Shown here piece by piece: positions 1-8,030 of a DNA stretch of 64,000 bases. The stretch is taken from NCBI GenBank assembly GCA_002869145.1, contig PKTM01000012.1, forward strand, positions 1-64,000, written 5' to 3'. The notes beneath the pieces were generated by a model that was not told where the DNA came from, ran no database searches, and saw only the letters and a list, made by a program, of their open reading frames with translations. This stretch comes from Denitrovibrio sp. (GTDB lineage Bacteria > Chrysiogenota > Deferribacteres > Deferribacterales > Geovibrionaceae). Every line of letters begins with the position of its first letter. The stretch's first letter is position 1. The position numbers and the translations under genes are program-made.

Positions 1-207
1 GATCTCATTGCTTAGCTGCTGCAAAGCATCCTCAGTCTCATTTATACGCAATTTGCGGAGATTTCTTTCCAGTTCTCTGGAAGTTTTTAAAGTATTTTCG
101 GTAACAGACTCCAGTACAATATATTCTATACTAAGCAGTCCGATGACAATACTAAGAAACACAAGCATCTTGTAGCTTTTGACAGAACGCCTTAACCACG
201 CCTTCAT
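1..207 (-). CDS. PilN/PilO-like pilus assembly membrane protein, partial
   Basis: This reading frame begins with ATG at 207 and runs off the left edge, giving 69 visible residues. It overlaps the stop of the upstream PilM/GspL-like gene by ATGA, so the two are translationally coupled. The N-terminus is basic (MKAWLRRSVKSYK), followed by one hydrophobic segment (about residues 14-33) and a charged helical stretch that looks like a coiled coil. That is the bitopic topology of PilN, PilO and GspM, which form the inner-membrane alignment complex with PilM/GspL. The family call rests mainly on position and topology because the periplasmic domain lies outside the window. Confidence 0.55.
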   Translation of the reverse strand, partial: MKAWLRRSVKSYKMLVFLSIVIGLLSIEYIVLESVTENTLKTSRELERNLRKLRINETEDALQQLSNEI

Positions 208-1580
208 TTAACCTTCTCCAGCTTTATCTTCACATCGGAATTAAGCCTGTCCATGTCATATCTGGAAGTATTTGTGACGGTATATTTACCGTTTGCTTGT
301 AGCTCTTCCAGCTGACTGTCTATAGCCTGCCTATGAATATCTATCTCTTTGAAGGAACTAAAGCTAACTGAACCGTTTATAAGCACTGTGCTTTTCTTCC
401 CCTCGCTACTAAAACGGACATTTTCATAATCGCCCGTTTCCAGAATGCCTGCCACGTCTTTATATAAATCAAAAGCGCCGTTAAAATTCTTATCTATCTG
501 CTTCAGATAATAAAGCCCGTATCTGCTCATCTGTGTATCTGTAAAGTTCTGAATATGTCTATCCAGCTTAAGGCCTATCACATTAGTCTGCGAACGCAGC
601 TTTTCTTTCGCAAAACCCATCTCTTCAAAAGCAGATATATTTATATATATAAGAAAAAATATGAAAATAAGTCCAAGTGCATTAGCTGTCTTTTTTAAAA
701 TATTAAAGCCGCGCTGCTCCTTTATGGATTCCGGTGTAAAATCATAGGAATTACTCAGCATGCACAGAGATATAGGTATCATATACCGATGAAAGGTCTC
801 CCTTGTGCAGTCATTGATTATCTTTGAGTGCATTATAACATTCTGAGGTTTCTGGTTAAAATCAAAAAGCATTTTTGACAGCTCTGTCATATCTATAAGC
901 AGACCCGACAGCACCATTCTGTCTACATCCACACGCATGTTTTTTGTAACAAACATGTATGTCAGATTTATGCTCTCATAAAAGATATTCTCTATAGCAC
1001 TTCCATCATCAGTGTATTCCATTGTCCTGCTGTAGATAATAGTATCCTCTTTGCTCACCGTTATGAGCACTTTATACTCATCAGCATAAGCGTGAAAAAC
1101 TACATCGTCATGGAAAAAGCTTTTAGAGGCAGCCATGAGGGCAAAGTCTGAAAGTGTAAACATGTTTACTTTCAGCTTCTGTTTTTCGGTCAGACCGGAA
1201 TGGTCTCTGAAAAGGTGCTCAGGGATGACGTACACTTTGTGGTGGACATTTCCTGATTTGTCTGGAGGAGCTGTTTTATCTATTTTGTATGCCATAAGAT
1301 AATCAACGCCCTCCTCCATATGCTCTTTCAGCTTATTTTTAGCAAGGAGCTTAAAGGTTGACGGATCTTTTACAGGGGGGACGTTAAGGCTTTCTATTAT
1401 GGTGTCGAAATAGTCTATACAGAAATATGTGATAAGATTTTCTGAAACTGATTTTAGATTTTCAGGTTCTGTGGTATAATGATCTAGCAGGGAATAACCT
1501 GACCGTGTCTTTTTTAAAAGCACAGCTTTAGCAATTTTTTCTCCGTATGCTGTGGTTATTTCCGTACTAAATAGTTTCAT
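204..1580 (-). CDS. PilM/GspL-like pilus or secretion assembly protein
   Basis: This is a protein of about 458 residues with a soluble N-terminal half, one membrane span near residues 295-315 (GLIFIFFLIYINISAF) and a periplasmic C-terminal domain. That order is typical of GspL, or of PilM fused to a PilN-like part: an actin-like cytoplasmic domain, a span, then a ferredoxin-like domain. I do not see clear nucleotide-binding motifs, so the family call is by architecture and context. The frame is open from a TTG at 1589, but ATG at 1580 (MKLFSTEITT) is the more natural start; neither has a strong ribosome site. The gene is divergent from the response regulator, histidine kinase and prepilin genes, which suggests a shared pilus-related unit. 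Confidence 0.6.
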   Translation of the reverse strand: MKLFSTEITTAYGEKIAKAVLLKKTRSGYSLLDHYTTEPENLKSVSENLITYFCIDYFDTIIESLNVPPVKDPSTFKLLAKNKLKEHMEEGVDYLMAYKIDKTAPPDKSGNVHHKVYVIPEHLFRDHSGLTEKQKLKVNMFTLSDFALMAASKSFFHDDVVFHAYADEYKVLITVSKEDTIIYSRTMEYTDDGSAIENIFYESINLTYMFVTKNMRVDVDRMVLSGLLIDMTELSKMLFDFNQKPQNVIMHSKIINDCTRETFHRYMIPISLCMLSNSYDFTPESIKEQRGFNILKKTANALGLIFIFFLIYINISAFEEMGFAKEKLRSQTNVIGLKLDRHIQNFTDTQMSRYGLYYLKQIDKNFNGAFDLYKDVAGILETGDYENVRFSSEGKKSTVLINGSVSFSSFKEIDIHRQAIDSQLEELQANGKYTVTNTSRYDMDRLNSDVKIKLEKVK

Positions 1581-1631
1581 AAATAACAATACAATAGAGC
1601 GAGTCTCTGTTCAAGAGTTTTTAAGGTGAAT

Positions 1632-2231
1632 ATGACAAGTATAATTCTTATCGAAGATGATGATGCGCTGAGAAAACAGCTTTGCTTCACACTGGAAAAT
1701 GACTATAAAATATTCGAAGCTAGCAACAGTCCTGATGCTATTGAAATGCTTAAGGAGAGCGATCCTGACATTGCAATCCTTGACCTTGGACTGCCCCCTA
1801 ATGAAAACACGCCTGATGAAGGGCTTTTTGTTATGAACCACATACTCGCTAACTACACCTGCAAAATAATAGTACTCACCGGGCAAAACACCAAGGAAGC
1901 CGCAGTTAAAAGCCTGGAAGGCGGATGTTTCGACTATCTTGAAAAGCCTGTTAACATAAACCAGCTTCTATTCTCCATTGAACGTGCGAAACTTTTTCTG
2001 GAGACAGAACAGGAGCTCAAAAGCAGAGGCGTAGAGAAGATTGAGCTTCAGGTGCAGATAGGTAAAGGGCTTCAGGAAGTCAGAGAATCTGCCGAGAAAA
2101 ACCTTATAATAAAGATACTGAACGAAACAGGGTTCAATGTTTATAAGTCTGCAAAGATGCTGGGAGTGAAAAGAGAGAGTCTTTACTATTTCATAAAAAA
2201 ATTCAACCTCGTCAGAGACAAAGATGATTGA
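1632..2231 (+). CDS. Response regulator with Fis-type DNA-binding domain
   Basis: The first 120 residues form a receiver domain: acidic pocket EDD near residue 8, phosphoacceptor D51 in ILDLGLPP, a conserved Thr in VLTGQ and Lys in EKPVN. A coiled linker leads to a C-terminal Fis-like helix-turn-helix (ILNETGFNVYKSAKMLGVKR). There is no AAA+ sigma-54 activation domain between them, so this is the two-domain RegA/ActR/PrrA type and not NtrC. A GTG at 1626 is possible, but TAAGGTGA at 1622-1629 is a well-placed Shine-Dalgarno for ATG at 1632. The stop overlaps the start of the histidine kinase gene by 8 bases, so the two are a cognate pair. The likely targets are the adjacent pilus genes (inference). 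Confidence 0.85.
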   Translation: MTSIILIEDDDALRKQLCFTLENDYKIFEASNSPDAIEMLKESDPDIAILDLGLPPNENTPDEGLFVMNHILANYTCKIIVLTGQNTKEAAVKSLEGGCFDYLEKPVNINQLLFSIERAKLFLETEQELKSRGVEKIELQVQIGKGLQEVRESAEKNLIIKILNETGFNVYKSAKMLGVKRESLYYFIKKFNLVRDKDD

Positions 2232-3279
2232 TGTTTTATACCAGACCCTGATTCTGTCCGGCCTTATCATTTTCGCAGTCCTTTTTTACCTAAAAAGAAT
2301 GGCCTCAAACTACCTCAGAGTTCTCACAGAGATTATAAAAACAAACGAACTTAACGAATATGACCCTGTTAAATTCCTGGAGAATCTTCCGCCGTTCATG
2401 AAAAAGCTCGGCATAAAAAAATACTCATATTTTGTGTTTTTCCTAGACACAGAGTACACAAAAACGGAAAATCACAGCAAAAATTCTATAAAGAAATTCG
2501 TTTGGGCACAGGACTTTACGGTATATGTAGAAATTTCTACGGGAGAGCTTAGATGGGAGCGCTCATATATGGGAACGCTTCTTGTTGAGACCATTTTCCT
2601 GCTGCTTAAAATAGATGTTAACCTCCACCTGAAGTCCGCGACTAAAGCGCTGTCAGAATTTAACAAAATAAATACTTTTTTATCACATGACATAAAAAAT
2701 CTAGCACAGTTCATTAACATTATGGAACACAATCTGAGCAAAACAGTCACAGATGAAAAGAAAGATAAACTTTTTGAGTATCTGAGAAGTACAGCACCTT
2801 CCCTTAAGCTTAGAGCGGACAGAGTCCTGTACTCCCTGGCGGAATCAGCGAAAGAATACCTTCCACAAAAGGACAGTGTTGACCCATACGAGATCGCTCT
2901 GGACATAGCCGACATTCTAAATGTTGAAATACAGCATCCTGACGAACCTATGCAGATTTGTATAGAAAGGAAGGGTCTTATTATTATTTTTGAAAATATT
3001 ATTAAAAATTTTTATGATAAAAGTATCACTGAAAAAGGGATACTAATGAAGATGAGTGCAGTAAAAGACGATAGTAAAGTGACTATACGTATGTCTGATA
3101 CCGGTTCAGCCATCCCAAACCCCGAAAAGATTTTTGAACCTTTTTACTCAGAAAAGAAAGGCGGGCTTGGAATTGGACTTTACCATTGTCGAAACATCGC
3201 TAATAATATGCAAGGAAAACTCTGGGCTGAAAACACACCCGAGGGACCTGTTTTTATACTTCAAATAAAACTATCCTGA
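2224..3279 (+). CDS. Sensor histidine kinase
   Basis: The 351-residue protein has one N-terminal membrane span (about residues 5-22), a roughly 120-residue sensor region, a dimerisation helix with phosphoacceptor H155 in FLSHDIKN, and a C-terminal HATPase domain. The ATP-binding motifs are an N-box-like IIFENIIKNF, a G1 box DTGSAIP, an F box IFEPFYSEK and a G2 box GGLGIGLYHC. The H-box followed by KN and the overall design resemble the PrsK group of kinases. It overlaps the response regulator gene and is followed 10 bases later by a prepilin gene, so the three are probably one operon. The sensed signal cannot be read from the sequence. Confidence 0.85.
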   Translation: MIDVLYQTLILSGLIIFAVLFYLKRMASNYLRVLTEIIKTNELNEYDPVKFLENLPPFMKKLGIKKYSYFVFFLDTEYTKTENHSKNSIKKFVWAQDFTVYVEISTGELRWERSYMGTLLVETIFLLLKIDVNLHLKSATKALSEFNKINTFLSHDIKNLAQFINIMEHNLSKTVTDEKKDKLFEYLRSTAPSLKLRADRVLYSLAESAKEYLPQKDSVDPYEIALDIADILNVEIQHPDEPMQICIERKGLIIIFENIIKNFYDKSITEKGILMKMSAVKDDSKVTIRMSDTGSAIPNPEKIFEPFYSEKKGGLGIGLYHCRNIANNMQGKLWAENTPEGPVFILQIKLS

Positions 3280-3289
3280 AGAGGGACAG

Positions 3290-3931
3290 ATGAAAAGAGG
3301 CTTTACACTTGTTGAACTCGCAATAGTTCTGATTATCATAGGTATCATTCTAAGCAGTGCTTTGAAAGCAACTGAGATAATTAAAGATGCAAAAGCTAAA
3401 AAAAACATCACCCAGATAACAAAGCTTGCCGATGCCCAGCATCAGTTTTTCGAAAGAACAGGCAGGTACGCAGGAGATTCTGATAACGACGGAAAGATCA
3501 ACAATGCGACCATAAACAGCAATTCTGAACCTAACGACACTAACACCACAACCGTTACTGACCCTGACTACGCTTTTGAAGAGCTGATAAATATGGGAAT
3601 TCTCTCTGAACAGAACAATGCAAATCTAGCATCACTAACTGTTGGCGGGCCGGCATATTTCGCCGGATACGAGTACACAGACACAGGCTCTGGCAACATT
3701 TATGTTTATAACATATTAGTGATAAGACAGGTTCCATGCCTCACAGCTTTTCAGATGGAGATATCGCTGGATAAGAACCAACCGGATGATGCTAATTCTG
3801 CAGGCACAGGGCGTGTTAGAAATATAAACGGAACGGCCATCCGCACAGCGGACGCCTGGACACTCAGTACCATTTGCGCTAATGACGTAGAGAAAAAAAC
3901 CGACATCGCTTATCTCTTCGACAGGTTCTGA
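3290..3931 (+). CDS. Type IV prepilin-like protein with N-methylation motif
   Basis: The protein starts MKRGFTLVELAIVLIIIG, the class III signal motif cut by prepilin peptidase between Gly4 and Phe5, with Glu5 of the mature protein present. The hydrophobic helix of about 20 residues is followed by a 190-residue soluble part with an insert rich in Asn, Thr and Asp and three Cys residues. At 213 residues it is larger than a minor pseudopilin and could be a major pilin, a minor pilin or a pseudopilin. It lies directly behind the two-component genes and next to PilM/GspL-like genes. A SD-like AGAGGGACAG precedes ATG. Confidence 0.8.
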   Translation: MKRGFTLVELAIVLIIIGIILSSALKATEIIKDAKAKKNITQITKLADAQHQFFERTGRYAGDSDNDGKINNATINSNSEPNDTNTTTVTDPDYAFEELINMGILSEQNNANLASLTVGGPAYFAGYEYTDTGSGNIYVYNILVIRQVPCLTAFQMEISLDKNQPDDANSAGTGRVRNINGTAIRTADAWTLSTICANDVEKKTDIAYLFDRF

Positions 3932-3953
3932 AAACAGGGCGAAACACTAGTGC

Positions 3954-6900
3954 TTATTTCTCGATAGCTTTTTTCAGCTCATCATACCTGGACTGGAATG
4001 TCGACACAGGTATACCCTTCACATCCTGTCTGAAAAGCCTTACCGGTGCATATTCAGCAAGGGCTTTTGAAAGAACAACAAGCCTTGTTTCCTCACCCAT
4101 CGCAGGAGCATTTTTTGTGCCTGACAACCATGAGTTCAGCACACCTTCGTTAATTTTTGTCACATCAAACGGGAACCAGATGTTTTCTGCATAAATAACA
4201 ATCTGCTCTTTACTGAATCCATATTTGCCCATGAGCTCTTCCGGTATGGATGTGTCAAACATGGCAAATATCCGACCGTCCGCTACTGTAAAGGCTAAAT
4301 CTACCCCAGCGGCCTTTAAAACAGACCCGAGCAGCGCCAGAATATCATCCCCATCACCCTTCTTCGCAAGCAGAACCTCTGATGGAAAAAGTACAGAATC
4401 AACCTTTGTATTGCTTCCATACACCTCTGTAAATGGGCGTTTCGCATCCGGAACAAAATTTATACCGAATCCGCTCAGATAATCCAGTGCAATCATCCCT
4501 GTGTAAAGCTTTTTAAGCTGGTTGTCGTCTGTCAGCCTGCTTGCTTCTAAAACCACCTCTGCTGCAATGTCTGCAACAGCCTTGTCTTCATCGTCCATGA
4601 ACAATGCCAGCTTTTCACAAGTGTTCCATCTGGTGGTGTGCGCATCAAAAATGGTCACAGGATACTTTATCTCTGTTTTATTTTCAGCATATTCGATTGA
4701 TATCACAGCATCAGCACGCTTGGTTCTGGAAATCTTTTTAAGGTCATCAGAAAATTCAGCAAAAAGCTGAAGCCTGACTCTATCAAGGGCGGGGATGCTC
4801 TCTAACTCTACACCTATCGGTGAGGGGAAATATCCCGGCACATCAAGTGTCAGCTCAGACTTTCTAATATTGTCGCTTGTTTCATTTTCTATGACAAGTG
4901 TCACAAAAGGTTTTTCTGTAAACTCCATAGGCATGTTCGCAAAAACAGGTTCCACGCCTGCCACGGAGAGAACTAGACGTTTATCTTCTTCAGGTTCTTT
5001 TTTTAGTGCCTTTACTGGCTCTTTTTTAGATTTTTCTGATTGTTTTTTTGCCGCTTCAATTTTCTCCGATTCATTTACTAATGCAGCTTTTACCTTTTCA
5101 TTAACTTCTGGTTTCGACATTCCGCTCACTGGTTTTTCTATCTGCGCCACATCAACCGCAACAGGTGAGCGTTTACGGTCCAGTGCAACCAGCTCGTCCA
5201 GTACATTCTGACCTACTTCGTTAAAAGCCTGATTCATAGCAGCCTTTATTCCCATGCTTTCATTCATATGGTAAACAACCGCACCTTTTGATGCGTCATA
5301 GATCTGCTGACCTCCCTTCGCATCATAAACCAGTATATTCATATCAATGCTTATCATTTTGAGGTTATCGCTCACACTGCTTTTGGATGCGGATGCACCC
5401 TCTTTCACAATAACAAGAACATCCAGATTATTAAGTGCAATATCTTCTTTATACCCCATAAAAGAGCAACCTTTTGAAGGTATCTCTACTACAGGAAAGA
5501 GAAGTGTATTGAGCTCACCAGCAAGCTCAGGTCTTATTATATCTCCATCACCGCAGGCAGTAAGTCCTATACGAAGCTCACGTTTTTTGTTGCCTATTAT
5601 CCTTAAATCCTGAAGATCAGCGAGAACAAGATTAGTGTCCAGAAAAACGATATAAAGACCTTCAAACTTTGATCCGGTAACTTTTGTATTGATAGGGTAA
5701 ATCCCTGTAGTATATTTATCTGTGTCAGAGAGGATCTTCTCTTTTACTAAAAATGATTTCTTTCTGGGGAGCTTCCCTGTTACACTCTCAACATGGTTTT
5801 TTATAGACTGGTTGCCGGCTTTTGATAATGCTATCTTCCCTAACCCTTCTCCGCTTCCGAAAACAGGAATGCGAACACGTACGAATTTTATCTTCGTTGC
5901 CGGCCCCTCATTTTCTGCCAGCCCAAGCGCACCCGCCATCCTTTCAGCATAAGGAGCCTCTGCGCCTGATATCAGGATTTTAGCTTCCTTCTGACTGCCA
6001 AGCTTAAACATGGCATAAGCGGCTATCGCCTCTGCTTTTTCATATCTGTAATGAAAAATCTCCTGCAAAACGGTCATAAGCTTCAGTGATTCCTCAAAAT
6101 CTTCATCTATCAGAGAATCCCCTATCTTATCTAAGAGATCGCTCCCTGATTCTTCCTTAAGCTCTTTCAGAGACTTTCCAAACGGCATAACCTTACTTAT
6201 GGCAATAGGCCCTCTGATGCTTCTTAGTATCTCATAGGACTGTTTATCCGGCATCTCAGTCATATCAATAACTATTTCCGATTCAGTGGTGACATCAATT
6301 TCGTTTGAGTTCAAAATTACATTACCAACTACTGCCCTGACATCTGAAAGCAATGACATCCCTTCCTGATTATGCGAAAATTCAGTTTCATCAATATTTA
6401 AATTGCTTGATTCCGCAAGCAGAGCAGTTTTGTTATAACCAAAAAGAGACCTGTTTATAGTGACCGAAGAGCCCTGAAAAATCTTTAAGCATATTTGGAA
6501 TGATTCGATACGACAGTCTTCAAAACTGGCATTAGAGTTTCCAATTTCGAAAAGTCCGCCGCCTCTGAAAAATGTATTTTCAAATTTGCCGCTACCTGCA
6601 CCAGCATCAGCAATGGCAATATTATATCCCTTACCTTTAAAGGTTACGCCTTCATTTTTGGAACCAAGCGTCTCTATAGCCCCATGCACTACAAGCGATG
6701 CGCCATCTTCAAAACGAATCACCGAACCAGCCTCTACTATAAGCTTAACACCTTTTGAAACTGTAAGCTGGTCACGGATAATGTATGGACTGCCGTAGCT
6801 GTAAAAGATTGTGTCCTCTTTTAATTCTACGGAAACATCAGTAGGCCCAGGTTTCACAGCTACTCTGGACACCTCTGATGCCTTGCTGAGGTTGTCAGCG

Positions 6901-7013
6901 AAATCCTTAGTGAAAACTCTGTAAAAGACCTTCTGCCCAAAAGAGACATCTTCGTCTATATATTCGCTAAGCTCTGTAACAGCAAGCTCCTTATACTCAG
7001 CTTCCCCTACCAC
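3954..7013 (-). CDS. C-terminal part of interrupted FnIII / beta-helix / transglutaminase-fold protein
   Basis: The open stretch continues, in the same frame, the gene that stops at 7086-7088. The GTG at 7013 is only the first start-like codon and has no ribosome site, so this part is probably not an independent gene. Reading from 7085 gives a fibronectin type III strand pattern (SGFKLKWDKPADDDIKEYVI), then a right-handed beta-helix region with a repeated polar/hydrophobic pattern. After that come a CsgG/FlgT-like segment (near MISIDMNILVYDAKGGQQIY), an Ala/Lys/Glu-rich linker and a C-terminal transglutaminase-like domain. In that last domain the usual GDCDD motif is GDGDD and the usual pGH motif is DGR, so the catalytic Cys and His are missing. 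The role is probably structural, at the cell surface or periplasm (inference). Confidence 0.55.
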   Translation of the reverse strand: MVGEAEYKELAVTELSEYIDEDVSFGQKVFYRVFTKDFADNLSKASEVSRVAVKPGPTDVSVELKEDTIFYSYGSPYIIRDQLTVSKGVKLIVEAGSVIRFEDGASLVVHGAIETLGSKNEGVTFKGKGYNIAIADAGAGSGKFENTFFRGGGLFEIGNSNASFEDCRIESFQICLKIFQGSSVTINRSLFGYNKTALLAESSNLNIDETEFSHNQEGMSLLSDVRAVVGNVILNSNEIDVTTESEIVIDMTEMPDKQSYEILRSIRGPIAISKVMPFGKSLKELKEESGSDLLDKIGDSLIDEDFEESLKLMTVLQEIFHYRYEKAEAIAAYAMFKLGSQKEAKILISGAEAPYAERMAGALGLAENEGPATKIKFVRVRIPVFGSGEGLGKIALSKAGNQSIKNHVESVTGKLPRKKSFLVKEKILSDTDKYTTGIYPINTKVTGSKFEGLYIVFLDTNLVLADLQDLRIIGNKKRELRIGLTACGDGDIIRPELAGELNTLLFPVVEIPSKGCSFMGYKEDIALNNLDVLVIVKEGASASKSSVSDNLKMISIDMNILVYDAKGGQQIYDASKGAVVYHMNESMGIKAAMNQAFNEVGQNVLDELVALDRKRSPVAVDVAQIEKPVSGMSKPEVNEKVKAALVNESEKIEAAKKQSEKSKKEPVKALKKEPEEDKRLVLSVAGVEPVFANMPMEFTEKPFVTLVIENETSDNIRKSELTLDVPGYFPSPIGVELESIPALDRVRLQLFAEFSDDLKKISRTKRADAVISIEYAENKTEIKYPVTIFDAHTTRWNTCEKLALFMDDEDKAVADIAAEVVLEASRLTDDNQLKKLYTGMIALDYLSGFGINFVPDAKRPFTEVYGSNTKVDSVLFPSEVLLAKKGDGDDILALLGSVLKAAGVDLAFTVADGRIFAMFDTSIPEELMGKYGFSKEQIVIYAENIWFPFDVTKINEGVLNSWLSGTKNAPAMGEETRLVVLSKALAEYAPVRLFRQDVKGIPVSTFQSRYDELKKAIEK

Positions 7014-7085
7014 AGCTTTATTAATAACGTATTCTTTGATGTCATCATCTGCGGGTTTATCCCATTTGAGCTTAAATCCGCTCTC

Positions 7086-7088
7086 TTA
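7086..7088 (-). other. In-frame ochre stop inside a FnIII domain
   Basis: Codons on the minus strand read GGA CTT TAA GAG AGC GGA TTT AAG. The frame is open on both sides for hundreds of codons, and the protein sequence on the two sides makes one fibronectin type III domain. A single base change from GAA would remove the stop. It may be a nonsense mutation, a read-through site or a sequence error. Confidence 0.8.
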
Positions 7089-8030
7089 AAGTCCGGTCTG
7101 AAAATCAACCGGCTTACCCGGAGGAATCGTGTCTACCGTAACAAGGTAAGGCACCTGATATTTTGACACCTTTCTTTTTTCGGAGTTTACAAGGAAAACC
7201 TCCATAAGCTGTCCTTTGAAATTTGTGCCGTCAGTCACTACATATTTGCCCAGATAAAGTCCGGGCTTCATCTCGTTCAAAGTGATGGCATCTGTCTGGC
7301 CAACTATGCTGAAATAAGCCTTCATCCCCTCATCGCCTTTCAAAGAGACAAGAATCTCCTCCTGTCCTTTAAACGGTGAATCCAGAGCATTCGTTACCAC
7401 AGAAAATATTGTTGGCGGACGTTCTGCAACTAAGCTTGGCGGTTCAGGTATGTCTTTTGCGATGTTCCTGCATAGTTTATCAAAAAGCTCGATTTTAACA
7501 CTGTCCCGCAGAACCATTGCTGACTGTACCGCTGTTGATATGGCTGCCCATGGCGAAAGCGGAACACCGCCTGATTTTCTACTGACAGATTCCTCTTTTT
7601 TCCAGAGAATCTGCCCTGTTTGAGCATCTACAAACTCTACACCCAGATTTACCGTAAGGCTTCCGAAAAAACCTGCATATATCTTGTCTATCCCAACAAC
7701 GTCAAGAAAAATGAGACCTTGCACCCCAAGATGCTCAGCCAGCTCTTTGTTGCTGAATTCACGCCACTTCTTTCCTGACTGCTGCTCCAGGAGAAAAAGT
7801 TTCTGATCAATATCCTCAAGCTCCATGTCTCTGTAATTCTTTGACCCTATGTGGTTGAAAAAAGTTACTCGAAGTTCATTCAGGTCTTCTGGCAGACCGT
7901 CACCAGAAATAGGGAGCACAGCGATATGTTCAGGCATTTTGGCGTGTGCCTGCACAGAAAATAACAGACAAAAAAAGGCCGCAGTAAATACGGCCTTGAT
8001 AAAGTTCTTTTTAATAGATTGAAAGTACAT
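7086..8030 (-). CDS. GNA1162/CsgG-type secreted protein, N-terminal part, ended by in-frame stop
   Basis: The 314 residues begin with a signal peptide (MYFQSIKKNFIKAVFTAAFF...AHA). A domain follows with the GNA1162/DUF799 and CsgG-like pattern: IAVLPISG, a conserved ELAEHLGVQGLIFLDVVGI stretch, and FVDAQTGQILWKKEE. The last residues (TIPPGKPVDFQTGL) are the first strand of a fibronectin type III domain, which is left incomplete by TAA. The other strands are encoded in frame immediately downstream. The full gene would span 3954-8030 (1359 codons). Its start overlaps the upstream TPR/CsgG lipoprotein gene by 20 bases, so they are one operon. The truncated product might still fold, because the stop lies at a domain border. 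Confidence 0.7.
   Translation of the reverse strand: MYFQSIKKNFIKAVFTAAFFCLLFSVQAHAKMPEHIAVLPISGDGLPEDLNELRVTFFNHIGSKNYRDMELEDIDQKLFLLEQQSGKKWREFSNKELAEHLGVQGLIFLDVVGIDKIYAGFFGSLTVNLGVEFVDAQTGQILWKKEESVSRKSGGVPLSPWAAISTAVQSAMVLRDSVKIELFDKLCRNIAKDIPEPPSLVAERPPTIFSVVTNALDSPFKGQEEILVSLKGDEGMKAYFSIVGQTDAITLNEMKPGLYLGKYVVTDGTNFKGQLMEVFLVNSEKRKVSKYQVPYLVTVDTIPPGKPVDFQTGL

Noticed and set aside
4795-5211. 138-residue plus-strand ORF opposite the beta-helix gene
   Set aside because: Low-complexity shadow frame; the minus strand codes for recognisable domains.
7013-7085. Independent start of the beta-helix gene at GTG 7013
   Set aside because: No ribosome site, and the codons before it in the same frame encode conserved FnIII sequence.
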